Of a DNA stretch of 33,052 bases, positions 17,840 through 27,370 are shown one piece after another. This DNA comes from Chara braunii (Eukaryota; Streptophyta; Charophyceae; Charales; Characeae). A program made the translations under genes and the position numbers. The notes under the pieces were generated by a model. It worked only from the letters and a program-made list of their open reading frames with translations. It was not told the origin of the DNA and searched no databases. The first letter of the stretch is position 1. Every line of letters starts with the position of its first letter. Location of the stretch: NCBI GenBank assembly GCA_003427395.1, contig BFEA01000228.1, positions 865,564 through 898,615 on the forward strand, in the 5' to 3' direction.

Positions 17840-19683
17840 ACCCCATTTCCTCCCCCCCCCAGCCATTCTGTGGTGAATTGATTGATTTTTGTTCTGATTT
17901 CTGCTTTGGAGTGAAGAAAGGATAGGTTTCCACAAAGGTGGTCCCACTGAGTTGTGATGTCGAGCTGTACCTGCTGCTTAATGGTGTCTATGAATTCGAG
18001 CCCGCCCTAGGCGGACTCCTTCCATTTTGCAGCTGCAGAGTCTCCACCGTATTGCCGATAGAACAGCCCAACATCCTATATTCGGAACATATTGAGAGTG
18101 AATTCGTTGGCCTGGTCTGGATGCCAGGCCTCGCATAGAAGGGCTTTCCACGTCCACGACCAGGGGACGAATGTGCCGAGCTGTTCCTAGATCCTGGTCC
18201 ACCATCACCATAGCTAGATAGCTCCTGGGCATTGTAGGAACATGTGTTCAATTGTCTTGGGGCCTTTTCTGGCCGGGAAGATGGAGGTGCAGAGTTTGCA
18301 CCAGGGGAGGGTCAGTCCCCTTTGTTCCAGGGATGTGCTGTCTATCAACCAATCCTTGGTTGGGAGGCAGCGGTGGTCAATTTGACACTGCAGTGACGCT
18401 ACTTTGGCGGGCATGGTTATGATCGTTTGGAACCATTGGATGGGGCGCACAGTTTCCCGGCCTACTTGGAGGTGTTTCATCCACCGTGCCTCCACTGTGT
18501 CTCACCGATACGGTGTGTAGGCTTTGTGAGCTGGTCTTGCCTCTGTTAAGTGGGGCAGTCCAGCTCCACACCTCTGGATCAAGGGCAAGTTCAGAGATTG
18601 GGAGGTCTGGGCGGAAGGCAAGCCAGCAGTCCTGGTCTTTGAGGACCCGGATTCTGCATATCTCATCCGGGCTAAGCCATTGCTCGGGCTGTTGAGTGTC
18701 TGGGATGAGGGTGCTGTCCGCCTGTACCTGGAAGTGGCAGACTAGTGCTTAGCGGTCGGGGGTGTGTCTACATTGTTGGCCACTTGACCTTTCCCTCCCT
18801 TGAGTGCCACCCAGTCACCTGCTTTCAAGGTGGGCCCTTTGCGAAGGATACGGACCCCATCTAGGGGCCCCCTGATGGTGGCAGTAACATAGTTTGGCCT
18901 GTAGTTGGGGTTCAGTGACCCAGTCCTTGGTTTGCTGGTCCTAGATGTCCCGTACACAGAGGACCCCATGCCTGACTCAGCCCTTCCACGGGGCTGCTGT
19001 ACTCGGGAAAATCCTGTTGTGGCGGTCTATGATCCAGTGGTTACCGAGGAGGGGCGGTCAACACACCTCCGCCCAGCGTTGTGGTGCCACCTCATCGGGG
19101 AGGGGGAGTTGCCTCCAATATTTCAGGACTGTGGGCCAGAATGCGCCATTGGACAGGTCCATTCTGGTTCCTGCCCAGGACTGGTCTTCTAGCCATCTTG
19201 TGGGATCAGTGCCTGTTGGGGCTAGTGGGGGCAGTCTGGTGATCTGTTCTAGTGCAAGGTCTCTCTATAGCAACTGTGGGAGACCAAAAGGCGTTTTATC
19301 CATTGGAGGGAGAGTGCCTTGATAAGTCGTATAAGTTTATTGACTAACAAAAGAAAAAACTCTTTTCAGATCCAAATGAATTATGTTGCTACTAACCTTC
19401 AATTCTTTGGAATTGAAATACATACATTTTTTTATTTCTATTTTAAATAGAAAAGTATGTTTTTATTCGATTCTATTATTCATGTATTTTTAGTCTGTTC
19501 ATCAAGCCGTACTATATGTCTACCCAAACTGCGGGGTCCAGAATGCCCAGACCCCCTATGGATTTGGGCTGTGTCACTGATCGCCAGGCAACCGTGCTTA
19601 TAACGTTTGTGCATGCGTGGTCGCCCCACCAGAGGAATGCTAAGATCTGGCGCTCTACTTTGATCCTATCATTTTGTTAACAT
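17840..19683 (-). pseudogene. LINE ORF2 remnant, C-terminal half
   Basis: Reading on - from 19683, IKVERQILAFLWWGDH and VAWRSVTQPKSIGGLGILDP match the post-RT region of plant non-LTR retrotransposons. After an AT-rich interruption (about 19325-19505) come ALSLQWIKRLL, WAGTRMDLSNGAFWPTVLKY and a zf-RVT-like region: CQIDHRCLPTKDWL, CKLC and KTIEHMFLQC. The tail IDTIKQQVQLDITTQWDHLC continues to about 17840. The fragment needs several frameshifts and contains stops. The reverse-transcriptase catalytic core and the endonuclease are absent, as is usual for 5'-truncated LINEs. ORF2 would normally nick target DNA and prime reverse transcription there. Confidence 0.75.
19325..19505. other. AT-rich insertion inside the LINE remnant
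   Basis: About 180 bp of strongly AT-rich sequence splits the LINE-like reading. It is unlike its neighbours in composition and could be an organelle-derived or MITE fragment. A perfect inverted pair TTCAATTCTTTGGAATTGAA sits near 19400. No gene was identified. Confidence 0.45.
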
Positions 19684-20042
19684 CAGTAAGTGTGTACCTA
19701 CCTCGGGGCATACTTACAGTAGCACGTATATCGCGAATTTGCAAAATTTTTGTAACTTCCGGGTCACACGTTCGCCTATTCGGGTAAGTATATGTCAGCG
19801 GCCTGGGGGGTTGCGGGCCTGTGTATTTTTCAGGCACCTCGCAAGATATGTTTTTTTTTGCCGCCAGGTTCAGGATTCATTTTTTGTGCCTCGCGGTATG
19901 ACTGCACAGCATGTAAATTCGCCTTTGGATGACTGCTCGTGGTCATGCTCTTTCTGTTTTGTGCTAGACGTGGAAGAGCTGTGTGACCAGGCGGTGCCCT
20001 ATAATTGCAGAATCACCAATGCAAAATTTACGATTTTACATG
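19684..20042. other. No gene recognised
   Basis: An open frame on + from 19739 runs into the hairpin MITE. Its peptide has no recognised domain and it is probably fortuitous. Confidence 0.4.
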
Positions 20043-20153
20043 CTACGGTCTTCGCCCGAATAGAACGCCCGGTCATAATAGCTGCATTTGGGACAACTTT
20101 CGGTCCACATGCAGCGATAATGACCGGGCGTTCCATTCGGGTGAAGACGGTAG
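20043..20153. mobile_element. 111-bp hairpin MITE, copy B
   Basis: Left arm CTACGGTCTTCGCCCGAATA followed by GAACGCCCGGTCATAATAGC; the right arm is its near-perfect reverse complement, ending GGGTGAAGACGGTAG. Arms match at about 41 of 45 bases around a short loop. Same length and arm sequence as the copies at 15047 and 27371. Confidence 0.9.
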
Positions 20154-20187
20154 TGTGAGTAGGCCCTCGAACAGGGGTAAGAGCCAG

Positions 20188-20240
20188 TGCGTGTTGTAGG
20201 CGCCATCGAGTTGGTGCGTGTTGTAGGTGTCATTGAGTTG
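20188..20240. repeat. 27-bp tandem duplication
   Basis: GTGCGTGTTGTAGGCGCCAT and GTGCGTGTTGTAGGTGTCAT follow each other directly, each ending in GAGTTG. Confidence 0.75.
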
Positions 20241-20283
20241 ATGGCTCCAATCTTATTCATGGGGAGCTACTTGCTGGGAATCC
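20241..20283 (-). mobile_element. Retroposon 3' motif (copy R6, fragment)
   Basis: On -, TTCCCAGCAAGTAGCTCCCC then ATGAATAAGATTGGAGCC matches the family motif. No poly(A) tract follows; the copy is truncated or diverged. Confidence 0.4.
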
Positions 20284-20514
20284 ACCCCAGTGTTCCTTGG
20301 TGTTTGTGCCACTTTCTAGACTACCATGAAACCCTTCCTCATTGTCCTCCCAGCCCTAGCCCCTGTCCCTAGGGGGGGTCACAATGTTCTTGATTGGCGC
20401 CATTCCTGATTATCTGGTCTCCCCTTGATGCCTGAGGGCATATGCACACTAGGACTTTTTACTTATTTCTGGACGTAATTGTGGCCAAAGTCATCGTAAA
20501 TGCGCTGAGATACA
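20284..20514. other. No gene seen
   Basis: Unremarkable sequence with a G7 run near 20372. Confidence 0.4.
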
Positions 20515-20595
20515 TTTAAACCACCGGTACCTTTCTCACCTATTGATTTTGAGCCTTAAGAATGTCCTGCACGACATTTTTTGTCGAGCCTGGAG
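20515..20595. mobile_element. MITE family A, left part
   Basis: TTTAAACCACCGGTACCTTT then CTCACCTATTGATTTTGAGCC resembles the copy at 23634 over about 50-60 bp. No right end was found; the sequence passes into a LINE-like reading. Confidence 0.5.
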
Positions 20596-20818
20596 GGGGC
20601 GGGTACAAGTGGGGGACCTTTGTTGGCTGGCACTGGTACCGCCCCTTATGGTGGACCTGACGCCCGCATCTGGAACAAAACGCGCCCATCTTTTTCTTGA
20701 TTTCACTCGTGCAGCACCCCAGGTCTGGCTAGAAGTGCAGTCAGATATATTCAGATACGTTCTGGAAAGAGAGACCTCCATTGATTTCTCACGGGGAGTC
20801 ACATTATTAATACTATAG
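20560..20818 (+). pseudogene. Possible LINE ORF2 tail (zf-RVT-like)
   Basis: The frame reads WRGRVQVGD, VPPLMVDLTPASGTKRAHLF and LDFTRAAPQVWLEVQ. The layout resembles the C-terminal zinc region of LINE ORF2 (C..C, then HLFLDCP.A..VW), but the expected cysteines are replaced. It starts inside or at the end of a truncated MITE. Plausible but weak. Confidence 0.35.
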
Positions 20819-21069
20819 TGACAATAAAAAAAGGCCTGAAAGGTCGTCCTGTCCAGATTTGACAGGTCATTGAATTGGTTGGGTTTAAAGAATTAGCCTT
20901 TAAAATAATTAATAATAATTATAAAAAAAAAACGACTGATTTTTTTTTCGTACAAAAAAAAAAAAAAACCGAAGGAAAAGAACACATAAAGTCTCCTCTG
21001 TTAGCAGCCCGCCTCTCACAACAGGTCTGGACGTGAGGCCTTTCATATTGAAAAAAAAAAGGAAGATAC
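20819..21069. other. AT-rich stretch with poly(A) and poly(T) runs
   Basis: Contains A9, T9-10 and A14 tracts between 20920 and 20970 and another A10 near 21050. No gene seen. Confidence 0.5.
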
Positions 21070-21331
21070 ATGGGGCCTTGCTCCACTACTCACCAAATAT
21101 GCAAAATGAGAATGAATCTTCCTCTTGAACATGGGCAGATGCAATGCCATATTCTTTGTCTTTTGTGCATGTCGTGAGTAGTGGAGCGAGGCCCATCATA
21201 GCATTTCTGCTCCCAAACTCGCCACGTGTACAACAGACAAAACGAACTGCAGTGTATCTTGTAGTGTGTTAGAGGGAATATTCATTCTCATTTTGCACAT
21301 TTGGTGAGTAGTGGAGGGAGGACCTGGTGCA
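21070..21331. mobile_element. MITE family B, nested or composite copy
   Basis: The left end CCTTGCTCCACTACTCACCA (from 21075) pairs with two right ends. The inner one is GTGAGTAGTGGAGCGAGGCC (21174-21193), the outer one TTGGTGAGTAGTGGAGGGAGG (about 21302). ATGCAAAATGAGAATGAA in the left arm is matched by TTCATTCTCATTTTGCA near the outer end. The layout suggests one copy inserted into or recombined with another. Confidence 0.65.
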
Positions 21332-21470
21332 AGTAGGCCCTCAGCTACTGGGCATGACAAAAGAGCTAAGGAAAAGGGGGAAAAGGTGAGTAGTGGAGGG
21401 AGGACCTGGTGCGAGTAGGCCCTCAGCTACTGGGCATGACAAAAGAGCCAAGGAAAAGGGGGGGGGAAAG
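21304..21470. repeat. Tandem duplication, two copies of ~83 bp
   Basis: GGTGAGTAGTGGAGGGAGGA is repeated after about 83 bp with CTGGTGCRAGTAGGCCCTCA following in each. The unit includes the right end of MITE family B, so an element end was duplicated with its flank. Confidence 0.85.
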
Positions 21471-22020
21471 TTTCAATTCCTCACTGGGTGTTAGGGCGTA
21501 TTCTTGCATCATATTTCTAGATGTGATTGCGGTCAGCTTCGTCCAGATCTGAAATGCAAGTATGATTCTGACAGCAAGCATGTTTAGAATTATGGTGCAA
21601 CTACATGAGAACTGGGATCTGAGGGGACATTATGGGCCTCGCCAAAATGGCTGAATTGCAGAGCAAAGTCGTCACCACACCAGCTCTCGAATTCGCCTGT
21701 CTGAAATGAACTCAGGAGCTATCAGGAATGGTTTTCCAAAAGCACTCCCAAATTCCTTTTGTGCAGGCAAGCAGATTCGGGAAACTGCTGGAGGCGATCG
21801 CCGAATTCCCAAACCATGTCACGACTGCCATCCTCTCCATTGCCACAGATTTGGCAGGAAGCAGTTCACTGGAGACAAGAGGACCCTTTGCCCTCAACTC
21901 GTGAATTCGGGAGTAGAGTGCAGTGTGGCCACAAGTGCTATCGTGCTATTCCCACATCTTGGAGTTCAAAAGTACTCCCGAAAAAAAATTGGGATTTGGG
22001 AGTGGTGTGTTGAGGCCCTT
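21471..22020. other. No gene; possible decayed inverted-repeat element
   Basis: CACTCCCAAATTCC near 21740 is inverted as GGGATTTGGGAGTG near 21991, and the sequence then ends AGTGGTGTGTTGAGGCCCTT, similar to the right end of the family B copy at 2429. An open frame on + (21706-22068) covers this interval but has no known domain. Confidence 0.35.
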
Positions 22021-23481
22021 TGTCCCCAATCGTTTCATTTCCCGTCTTTCCTTTATGTCGTTTTTTAAGAACCACTAGTTGTCCGTTTTTTGTTTGTTTG
22101 TTTGTTTTCTTGTCTGAGGTCTCGTGCATCTATGCATATGGAAACATGCATGGAATGAACCACCTGGAGTACTTAGCCCATTTGCCCATTTTCCTTGGGC
22201 CCACCGGTTTCCTCCCTCGTTGCACTACTGAGCCCTATTTTCCTTCCGCGTAACCCGCTGTGGAATTGTTTTTCAAGCGGGAAACGGTATTGGTGGTGGG
22301 ACGAACAGAGGCAGGGCTGGCTCCCACCAGACCAACTCCGGAGGAAACTGCCCAGGCGCCATGCAGTTGAAGCTGATTATTCAAAGTTGTTGGAAGCATT
22401 TGAGTTTCCGACTGTTTTGAGCGTTGGGTTCGGACTGATTTCTTTGTGAAGCTGTGTCGACCGGCTTGACACTGTTATTCACAACGCAAACGCGTTCGGT
22501 GAGTGATAGGGAGGCGGGGTGTCACGCTAATCTCTTCTGGTTGGTGCATTTTGCCATAGGGCTACATTAGCACCGGCTGTGGGGAGGAGGAGTGGCTCCT
22601 TCTGCAGGAAGAGGCAAGGGCTGAGTTTGGTTTGGACAGCGGCTGGGCAGTTGGACGAGGGGACTGCGAGAGCAGAGAGGTGCGTGATGGTCTGCAACGA
22701 TTGGCGACTTCAGGCTGATTCAAGGCGACCTCACGTGACGACAAGAGCTTTGAGGGCAGCGGTTTTCTAAATTCAACCCTAACTACTACTCCGATGGATG
22801 CTCTGATGAATTCTAACTTTACTTCGGTTGCCCGATTTTGTTTGTAAATTAGAACTTAGTCTACCTTCTGATATCTCCTTGGACGGTGACAAGTTGAATT
22901 TCTTTTTTTTGTTCCAATATACAATGGATGATCTGCAATCGGACTTTTGTTTGATTCTCAATTCGTAATTTGTTAGTGAATTTCTTGATCGACGATCTGG
23001 GATGGAAGGCAACCCCGTGTCCATTGGTGAGCTGGTAAGTAGACAACGCTGGGCGGAGCTGGGGCGAGTCGTTTTGCCCGTGTAACCGAGCAGGTGGGGG
23101 GTCATTCTGGAGTGGGTCGCTCTGCTCTGTAACTTAGCAGTTGGGGGTGTGAGGCCCGGGAGAGAGTCCGAGAGACTAGGTATCAAGGATGTGAGGGCTG
23201 AGGTAGACTTAGGGTTGGGTTGTTTAATCACACTAAGGTAGTTTGTTCTTGGGCTGAAAACTGTTAGGGGACAATGATTGAGGTTCTTATAGTCCCTTCG
23301 TGCAGCTCATAAAGAAATTTCTCATAGTTTTTCTTACTTTTTCAGACTTATTCTGAATTTTAGGGTATGTCATGAGGTCCTTTGTCAAATAGGCTAGTAA
23401 TTGTTCATGATCCTATTCTCAGCCAAAGCCATGTAATGGCTCTGATATCTCAAGTTCTTCTGTATATGTTCTGAAATATGT
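22021..23481. other. No gene recognised
   Basis: A long stretch without an identified element. Open frames at 22195-22449 (+) and 22779-23231 (-) were inspected and show no family motif. Undetected exons of a spliced gene cannot be excluded. Confidence 0.35.
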
Positions 23482-23575
23482 TTCAAATGGGATGTTGGGC
23501 CCGGTTCCTAGCGTGTGCGGCTCCCGACAAATAGATTGGAGCATTGTGGGGGCTTACTACAGAAGGAAGAAGAAC
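23482..23575 (+). mobile_element. Retroposon 3' motif (copy R5)
   Basis: TTTCAAATGGGATGTTGGGC, CCGGTTCC and GACAAATAGATTGGAGCA follow the family order seen in R3 and R4. A purine-rich AGAAGGAAGAAGAA tract stands where the poly(A) would be expected. Confidence 0.5.
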
Positions 23576-23633
23576 ATGCGGCCAATACTTAGGTATTCTT
23601 GGTGGAAGAGGAGAACAAAGTGCTTTAACCACC

Positions 23634-23780
23634 AATACCTTTCTCAAATATCAATCTCGAGCCTAAAATCGCACTGGACGCCGGGAGAAAAGAAACGAAC
23701 CGGCGTAGGAACCTGGTCGGCCTCCCGCGTTACCTGGCACGTCATAGCAAAATAGTTGGGAAAGGTACTGGTGGTTTAAA
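23634..23780. mobile_element. MITE, family A, complete copy
   Basis: 147 bp from TTTAACCACCAATACCTTTC to TGGGAAAGGTACTGGTGGTT plus TAAA. The YTTAA pentamer TTTAA appears at both ends (23634-23638 and 23775-23779). The ends form the best-preserved inverted pair of the family in this window. Confidence 0.8.
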
Positions 23781-23856
23781 ATATTGGGCCCGGACCTGCA
23801 GGGAGGAGTAAGAGTGGAAATGTGGATGAGGGGAGAGGCCTTGAGGGGGGAAGGGT

Positions 23857-24259
23857 GTTACTTAAATTGGAATCGGAAGAGGTGTTGGACTCCTCGATGA
23901 ATCTGCTAGAAGCCCGAGTGCTAGATTATGAAGGAAAATAGAAGAACGAGAAGCTCGTGATTGCCCAGGAAGGTCCACCCAATTTTATATGGGTGGTCTT
24001 TTGATAGAAGGGATGGGACCCCTTCGTCGTTGGAGTACAGCACCAAAGGCGTTACTTACACTGGAATCGGAAGAGGTGTTGGACTCTTCGATAAATCTGA
24101 TAGAAGCCTGGGTGCTAGTCCGGGAAGGAAATCAGAAGAATGAGAAGCTCCTGATTGCTCAGGAAGGAGTGACCTTTAAGATCAACCCCGTTTTATATGG
24201 GTGGTCTTCTGATAGAAGGGATGGGACCCCTATGTCGTTGATGGAGTACAACACCAAGG
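23857..24259. repeat. Tandem duplication, two copies of ~194 bp
   Basis: GTTACTTAAATTGGAATCGG at 23857 recurs as GTTACTTACACTGGAATCGG at 24051. GAAGAGGTGTTGGACTC and TTTTATATGGGTGGTCTT are common to both. The repeated peptide (SEEVLDSS..NL.EA) is open in part of each copy and lies upstream of a LINE tail in the same orientation. It may be duplicated LINE coding sequence. Confidence 0.85.
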
Positions 24260-24289
24260 TGGGAGTTTGGCTTTTAAGGCGTGTTGTGA

Positions 24290-24864
24290 GAAGACCCCGA
24301 AGGTTGTTGCAAAACATAGGTTTCACAAGCAACAGGGGTTTTCGATCGGTGCATCGGACTTCATGTAGCAGTGGAAATTGTTGGAAAATATTCCATGTCA
24401 GAGACGGGCCAACTTGCTTTGGGCACAGTCTTTGGGGGTGATCCCCTCTATGCAATGGCTACACTCGAGGGGCATGGATTTGGACCTGACATGTACCCAC
24501 TATAATTGGGGCTGGGAATCCACCACCCACCATTGGTTGTTTTGTCCATTTAGTTGATGAGTCGTGGAAGCAACATTGGACGAATTGGACAGGTCAGGTG
24601 TGGGAATGGACTGATGATTGGATATTGTTTGGAAAACCAACGCTTGGAGCCTCCTTGAAGGAGGAATGGGGATATGTTGCAATGGTGTGCAGGGGCATTG
24701 TGATGGAGACTCTGTGGAAAGCAAGAAATGCCATAGTTTTCAGGAAAGAACAATGGACTTGGTTAGAACCAACCTTCATCGAATTATCCTCACATAGTGC
24801 AGGAAATCAAAGAGAGAGGAGTGTGAGGGTTCTACTAGTTCGAAAAGAGTTGGTCAATCGGTAA
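24290..24864 (+). pseudogene. LINE ORF2 C-terminal remnant
   Basis: Over two phases the + strand reads RRANLLWAQSLGVIPSMQWL, MDLDLTCTHYNWGWESTTHH, WLFCPFS, then WEWTDDWILFGKPTLGASLK and VMETLWKARNAIVF. Short zinc-region followed by an LWKARN.IVF-type tail is characteristic of plant LINE ORF2 ends. A frame change lies near 24555. The remnant stops four bases before MITE A at 24868. RT and endonuclease domains are missing. Its orientation and sequence differ from the LINE at 17840. Confidence 0.65.
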
Positions 24865-24867
24865 TGT

Positions 24868-25036
24868 CTTAAACCTCCAATACTTTTCCCATATATCAGT
24901 CACGAGCAAAAAAAAAGACCCGAAACGGAAAATGGGTTGCCGATGAAATTTATCAACGGCGGCCTGATCCTGGTTGGCTTCTGAACATATTGGCACGTGT
25001 TTGATTCTCGAGTGGGGAAAGGTACCAGTGGCTTAA
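24868..25036. mobile_element. MITE, family A, copy with CTTAA duplication
   Basis: 169 bp. The left part is CTTAA then ACCTCCAATACTTTTCCCA; the right part is GGGGAAAGGTACCAGTGG then CTTAA. CTTAA at 24868-24872 and 25032-25036 forms a direct repeat, which supports a 4-5 bp YTTAA target duplication. The interior retains ATGAAATTTATCAACGGCGG. Confidence 0.8.
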
Positions 25037-26035
25037 TGTCAATGGACCCAGATGGCAAACTTCTTGTTGCTAGCTAGCCGAAGGTGGGTACTTGAGTTGG
25101 GTCAGGGGGACAGGGTGGAATTTGCTATGGTTCCTCGGAGTCACCGAAATAGGTCCAAAACATGTTTTCTTGCATAAAGTATTGTAATACTTTTTGGCAG
25201 GACGAAGATTTCCTATAAACCTTTAATGGGCTTCAAAGCTTTTTTTTTTTGAGGTACCAAGTTGGATTTCCTATTGGGAAAGGAGATGCTCGACATGGTA
25301 CAGTCGAGATTGGGTAATGGCCTTAGTACTCTTCACTCGGGTTGAATTGTGAGGTCCTCGGTCCCTTTGAAAATCCAGTGGTAGTAAATGTGACTAAGCA
25401 TCCAAAAATAAAAATAGAAAAAAAATTGACGCAACTGCAATTTGCAGCCCGTAGGAGCTGCGAAGTAGAGCCTCGATTACCCCGGGGAAATTCTCCAAAG
25501 TAGTCTTGTGGAGCCAAACCTTGAATTCGACTTTTGGGGTGTTCAAACTCTTTAGTCCAGTTCCACTTTTGGTGCGTTCGAACTCGTTAGTTTGGTCAAT
25601 TGGTCAATCGAAGTCTCCGTATCTTCACTCAAAGACTAAGAGGCAACAGACCCACTCAAAAAATTAGTTTTATTTTTATGAGAGTGTCATTATAATGCAA
25701 CTCACCCAAAAGAGTCAACGCAACGACCAGGTCACGAAGTGGTAGCAGCGCTAGTTCAATCACTTTTTTGTGTCTTGCTTTCGTGTCCAACATGTTTTGC
25801 CGCACTTCGTGCCTGCCTTCGATCGGGGTCTGATTTTGTCGGAATACACCTAGGCAGCAATCCATAGACTTATGTCTTTCATGAGACTGTTGAATAGGCC
25901 ACTGGCCCGAAATTCTTCATCGTCCTAGGCACCCCCAAATTAGTGCTGATTGGGTGGACCGTGATAGTAATCGGTCATGACCCACATCAGGAACGCAGAT
26001 AATTGAGTGGTTGTACCAGCCAAAACTCGTTTACG
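25037..26035. other. No gene assigned; possibly organelle-derived
   Basis: Frames on - at 25323-25517 and 25656-25865 were inspected without a match I trust. The stretch adjoins the rpl2 fragment, so part of it might belong to the same organelle insertion, but nothing specific shows this. Confidence 0.3.
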
Positions 26036-26166
26036 AGGATTCATAGCAACACCGCGAACAACGGGGTGTCTTCCTAATTGTCTACTTTGCCTTGCTTTTC
26101 TAAAATTATGCTCTTTTCGTTTACTTTTGCTCACTCTTCTTGCTCCGACACATTCTCTATATGTGA
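26036..26166 (-). pseudogene. rpl2: Mitochondrial-type rpl2 fragment (C-terminal part)
   Basis: On -, the frame reads [41 protein letters not shown]. This matches the C-terminal region of L2 ([22 protein letters not shown] in the family). L2 normally continues VDHPHGGG, the peptidyl-transferase histidine segment. Here that segment is missing: after MNP the sequence becomes unrelated (RKRVLAGTTTQ). The break is therefore exactly in front of the most conserved part. With the N-terminal piece at 13868 this makes two nuclear fragments of one organelle gene. Confidence 0.7.
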
Positions 26167-26402
26167 CGACTGATTACCTTCATTCCCTTTCTTTTTCTCT
26201 TTTAGTTTTGCCATTCGATGGATGGCGAAGCGGCCATGGGCAGGAAAAAGGAATCCCTTGCATATGTAGCGATAGTAGAGGGGTTTTTTTTTTTTTTTTT
26301 ACAAGAAAACTCAGCTCATTTGATTACACACACCAGAAGAGAGGCCGCCAATCCTCAACAACACAACCTAGAGAAAATGAAGAAGAGCGAGCTTACCCAA
26401 CT
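26167..26402. other. No gene seen; T18 tract
   Basis: Includes a T run at about 26283-26300. Nothing further recognised. Confidence 0.4.
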
Positions 26403-26405
26403 TAG

Positions 26406-26515
26406 GTGTAGGTGTCGGGGTGAAATCCAGGGACAGAAATGGCCAAAACCAGACTGCTTAGTGTAGGTGTCGGGGTAAAATCCAGGGATAGAAATGGCCA
26501 AAACCAGAGTGCTGT
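26406..26515. repeat. Tandem duplication, two copies of 55 bp
   Basis: GTGTAGGTGTCGGGGTGAAA at 26406 and GTGTAGGTGTCGGGGTAAAA at 26461, each followed by TCCAGGGAYAGAAATGGCCA. Confidence 0.9.
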
Positions 26516-27300
26516 CCTGATATCCATCGGCCTTGAATATATAAAGTGCCTCAGGCCTGAAAACACTTCACAACCAGAACCACCTAAAAGACAAACCACC
26601 TCACGGCCTGGAAATACCAAACAAACTCGAAAGCAGGGACCACCCCTGCGCAACTATTTTGAGCCCTTTCTCTATTGAAAAAAGTCCCGCACTGGTAGAA
26701 AAGGCCTCACAAACCCAAGAATTGTACTGCAAACCAAGTAACTTCGCTACTCTGCACAAAACATTCAAACTATCTCACAGAGAACTCCTAACTATCCGAG
26801 AGTGTAGACTACTCGTTGAACCCCTAATAATGGGGGCAGGGTCCAAAAGTAGCCTTTGTGCGAAGTTCACACTCCCTTCACCATCTACACCTTCTGCCTG
26901 TCTTCTGTGGCCAAACCATAACGTAGTGTGCAGGTTAGTACTACGGTTTTAAAATAATAATAAGAAAACAAACAACAACAGTGAAAATCAACGAAAGGGG
27001 GATAAATTAGAATAAACAGAAACACAACAATTGCGAAATGCAACAACAAACATTAATTGATTGCAGCAGAACAAATTGCTACAGACTACTTACAAAGCTA
27101 CGAACTGAACAACCACTTTCCAAGTACAAGCTTGTCATGCTCATCGATCGAGGCCAGTGTACTATGCAGGCACCAAGTCCTTGAAAACCATCTCAAGACA
27201 GCCGATCTGTTGCCTGATTTAAGAACATTCCTTCTCCGGCAACATTGACTTTCCTCGATGCACGGATCTGGACGTGTTTATGGAGTTGTGCAGAAAACTG
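26516..27300. other. No gene recognised
   Basis: Open frames at 26439-26678 and 26659-26952 have ordinary composition but no motif I can name. A-rich sequence at 26950-27060. Confidence 0.35.
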
Positions 27301-27367
27301 CATTGAGTTTCTTCAACCCCATATTCCCACAAAGACATCCGAATTCGGAAGTTGAGGAAACTCAATG
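27301..27367. repeat. 17-bp inverted repeat next to hairpin MITE
   Basis: CATTGAGTTTCTTCAAC at 27301-27317 pairs with GTTGAGGAAACTCAATG at 27351-27367 with one mismatch, loop 33 bases. It ends three bases before the 111-bp hairpin. Confidence 0.7.
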
Positions 27368-27370
27368 CTG

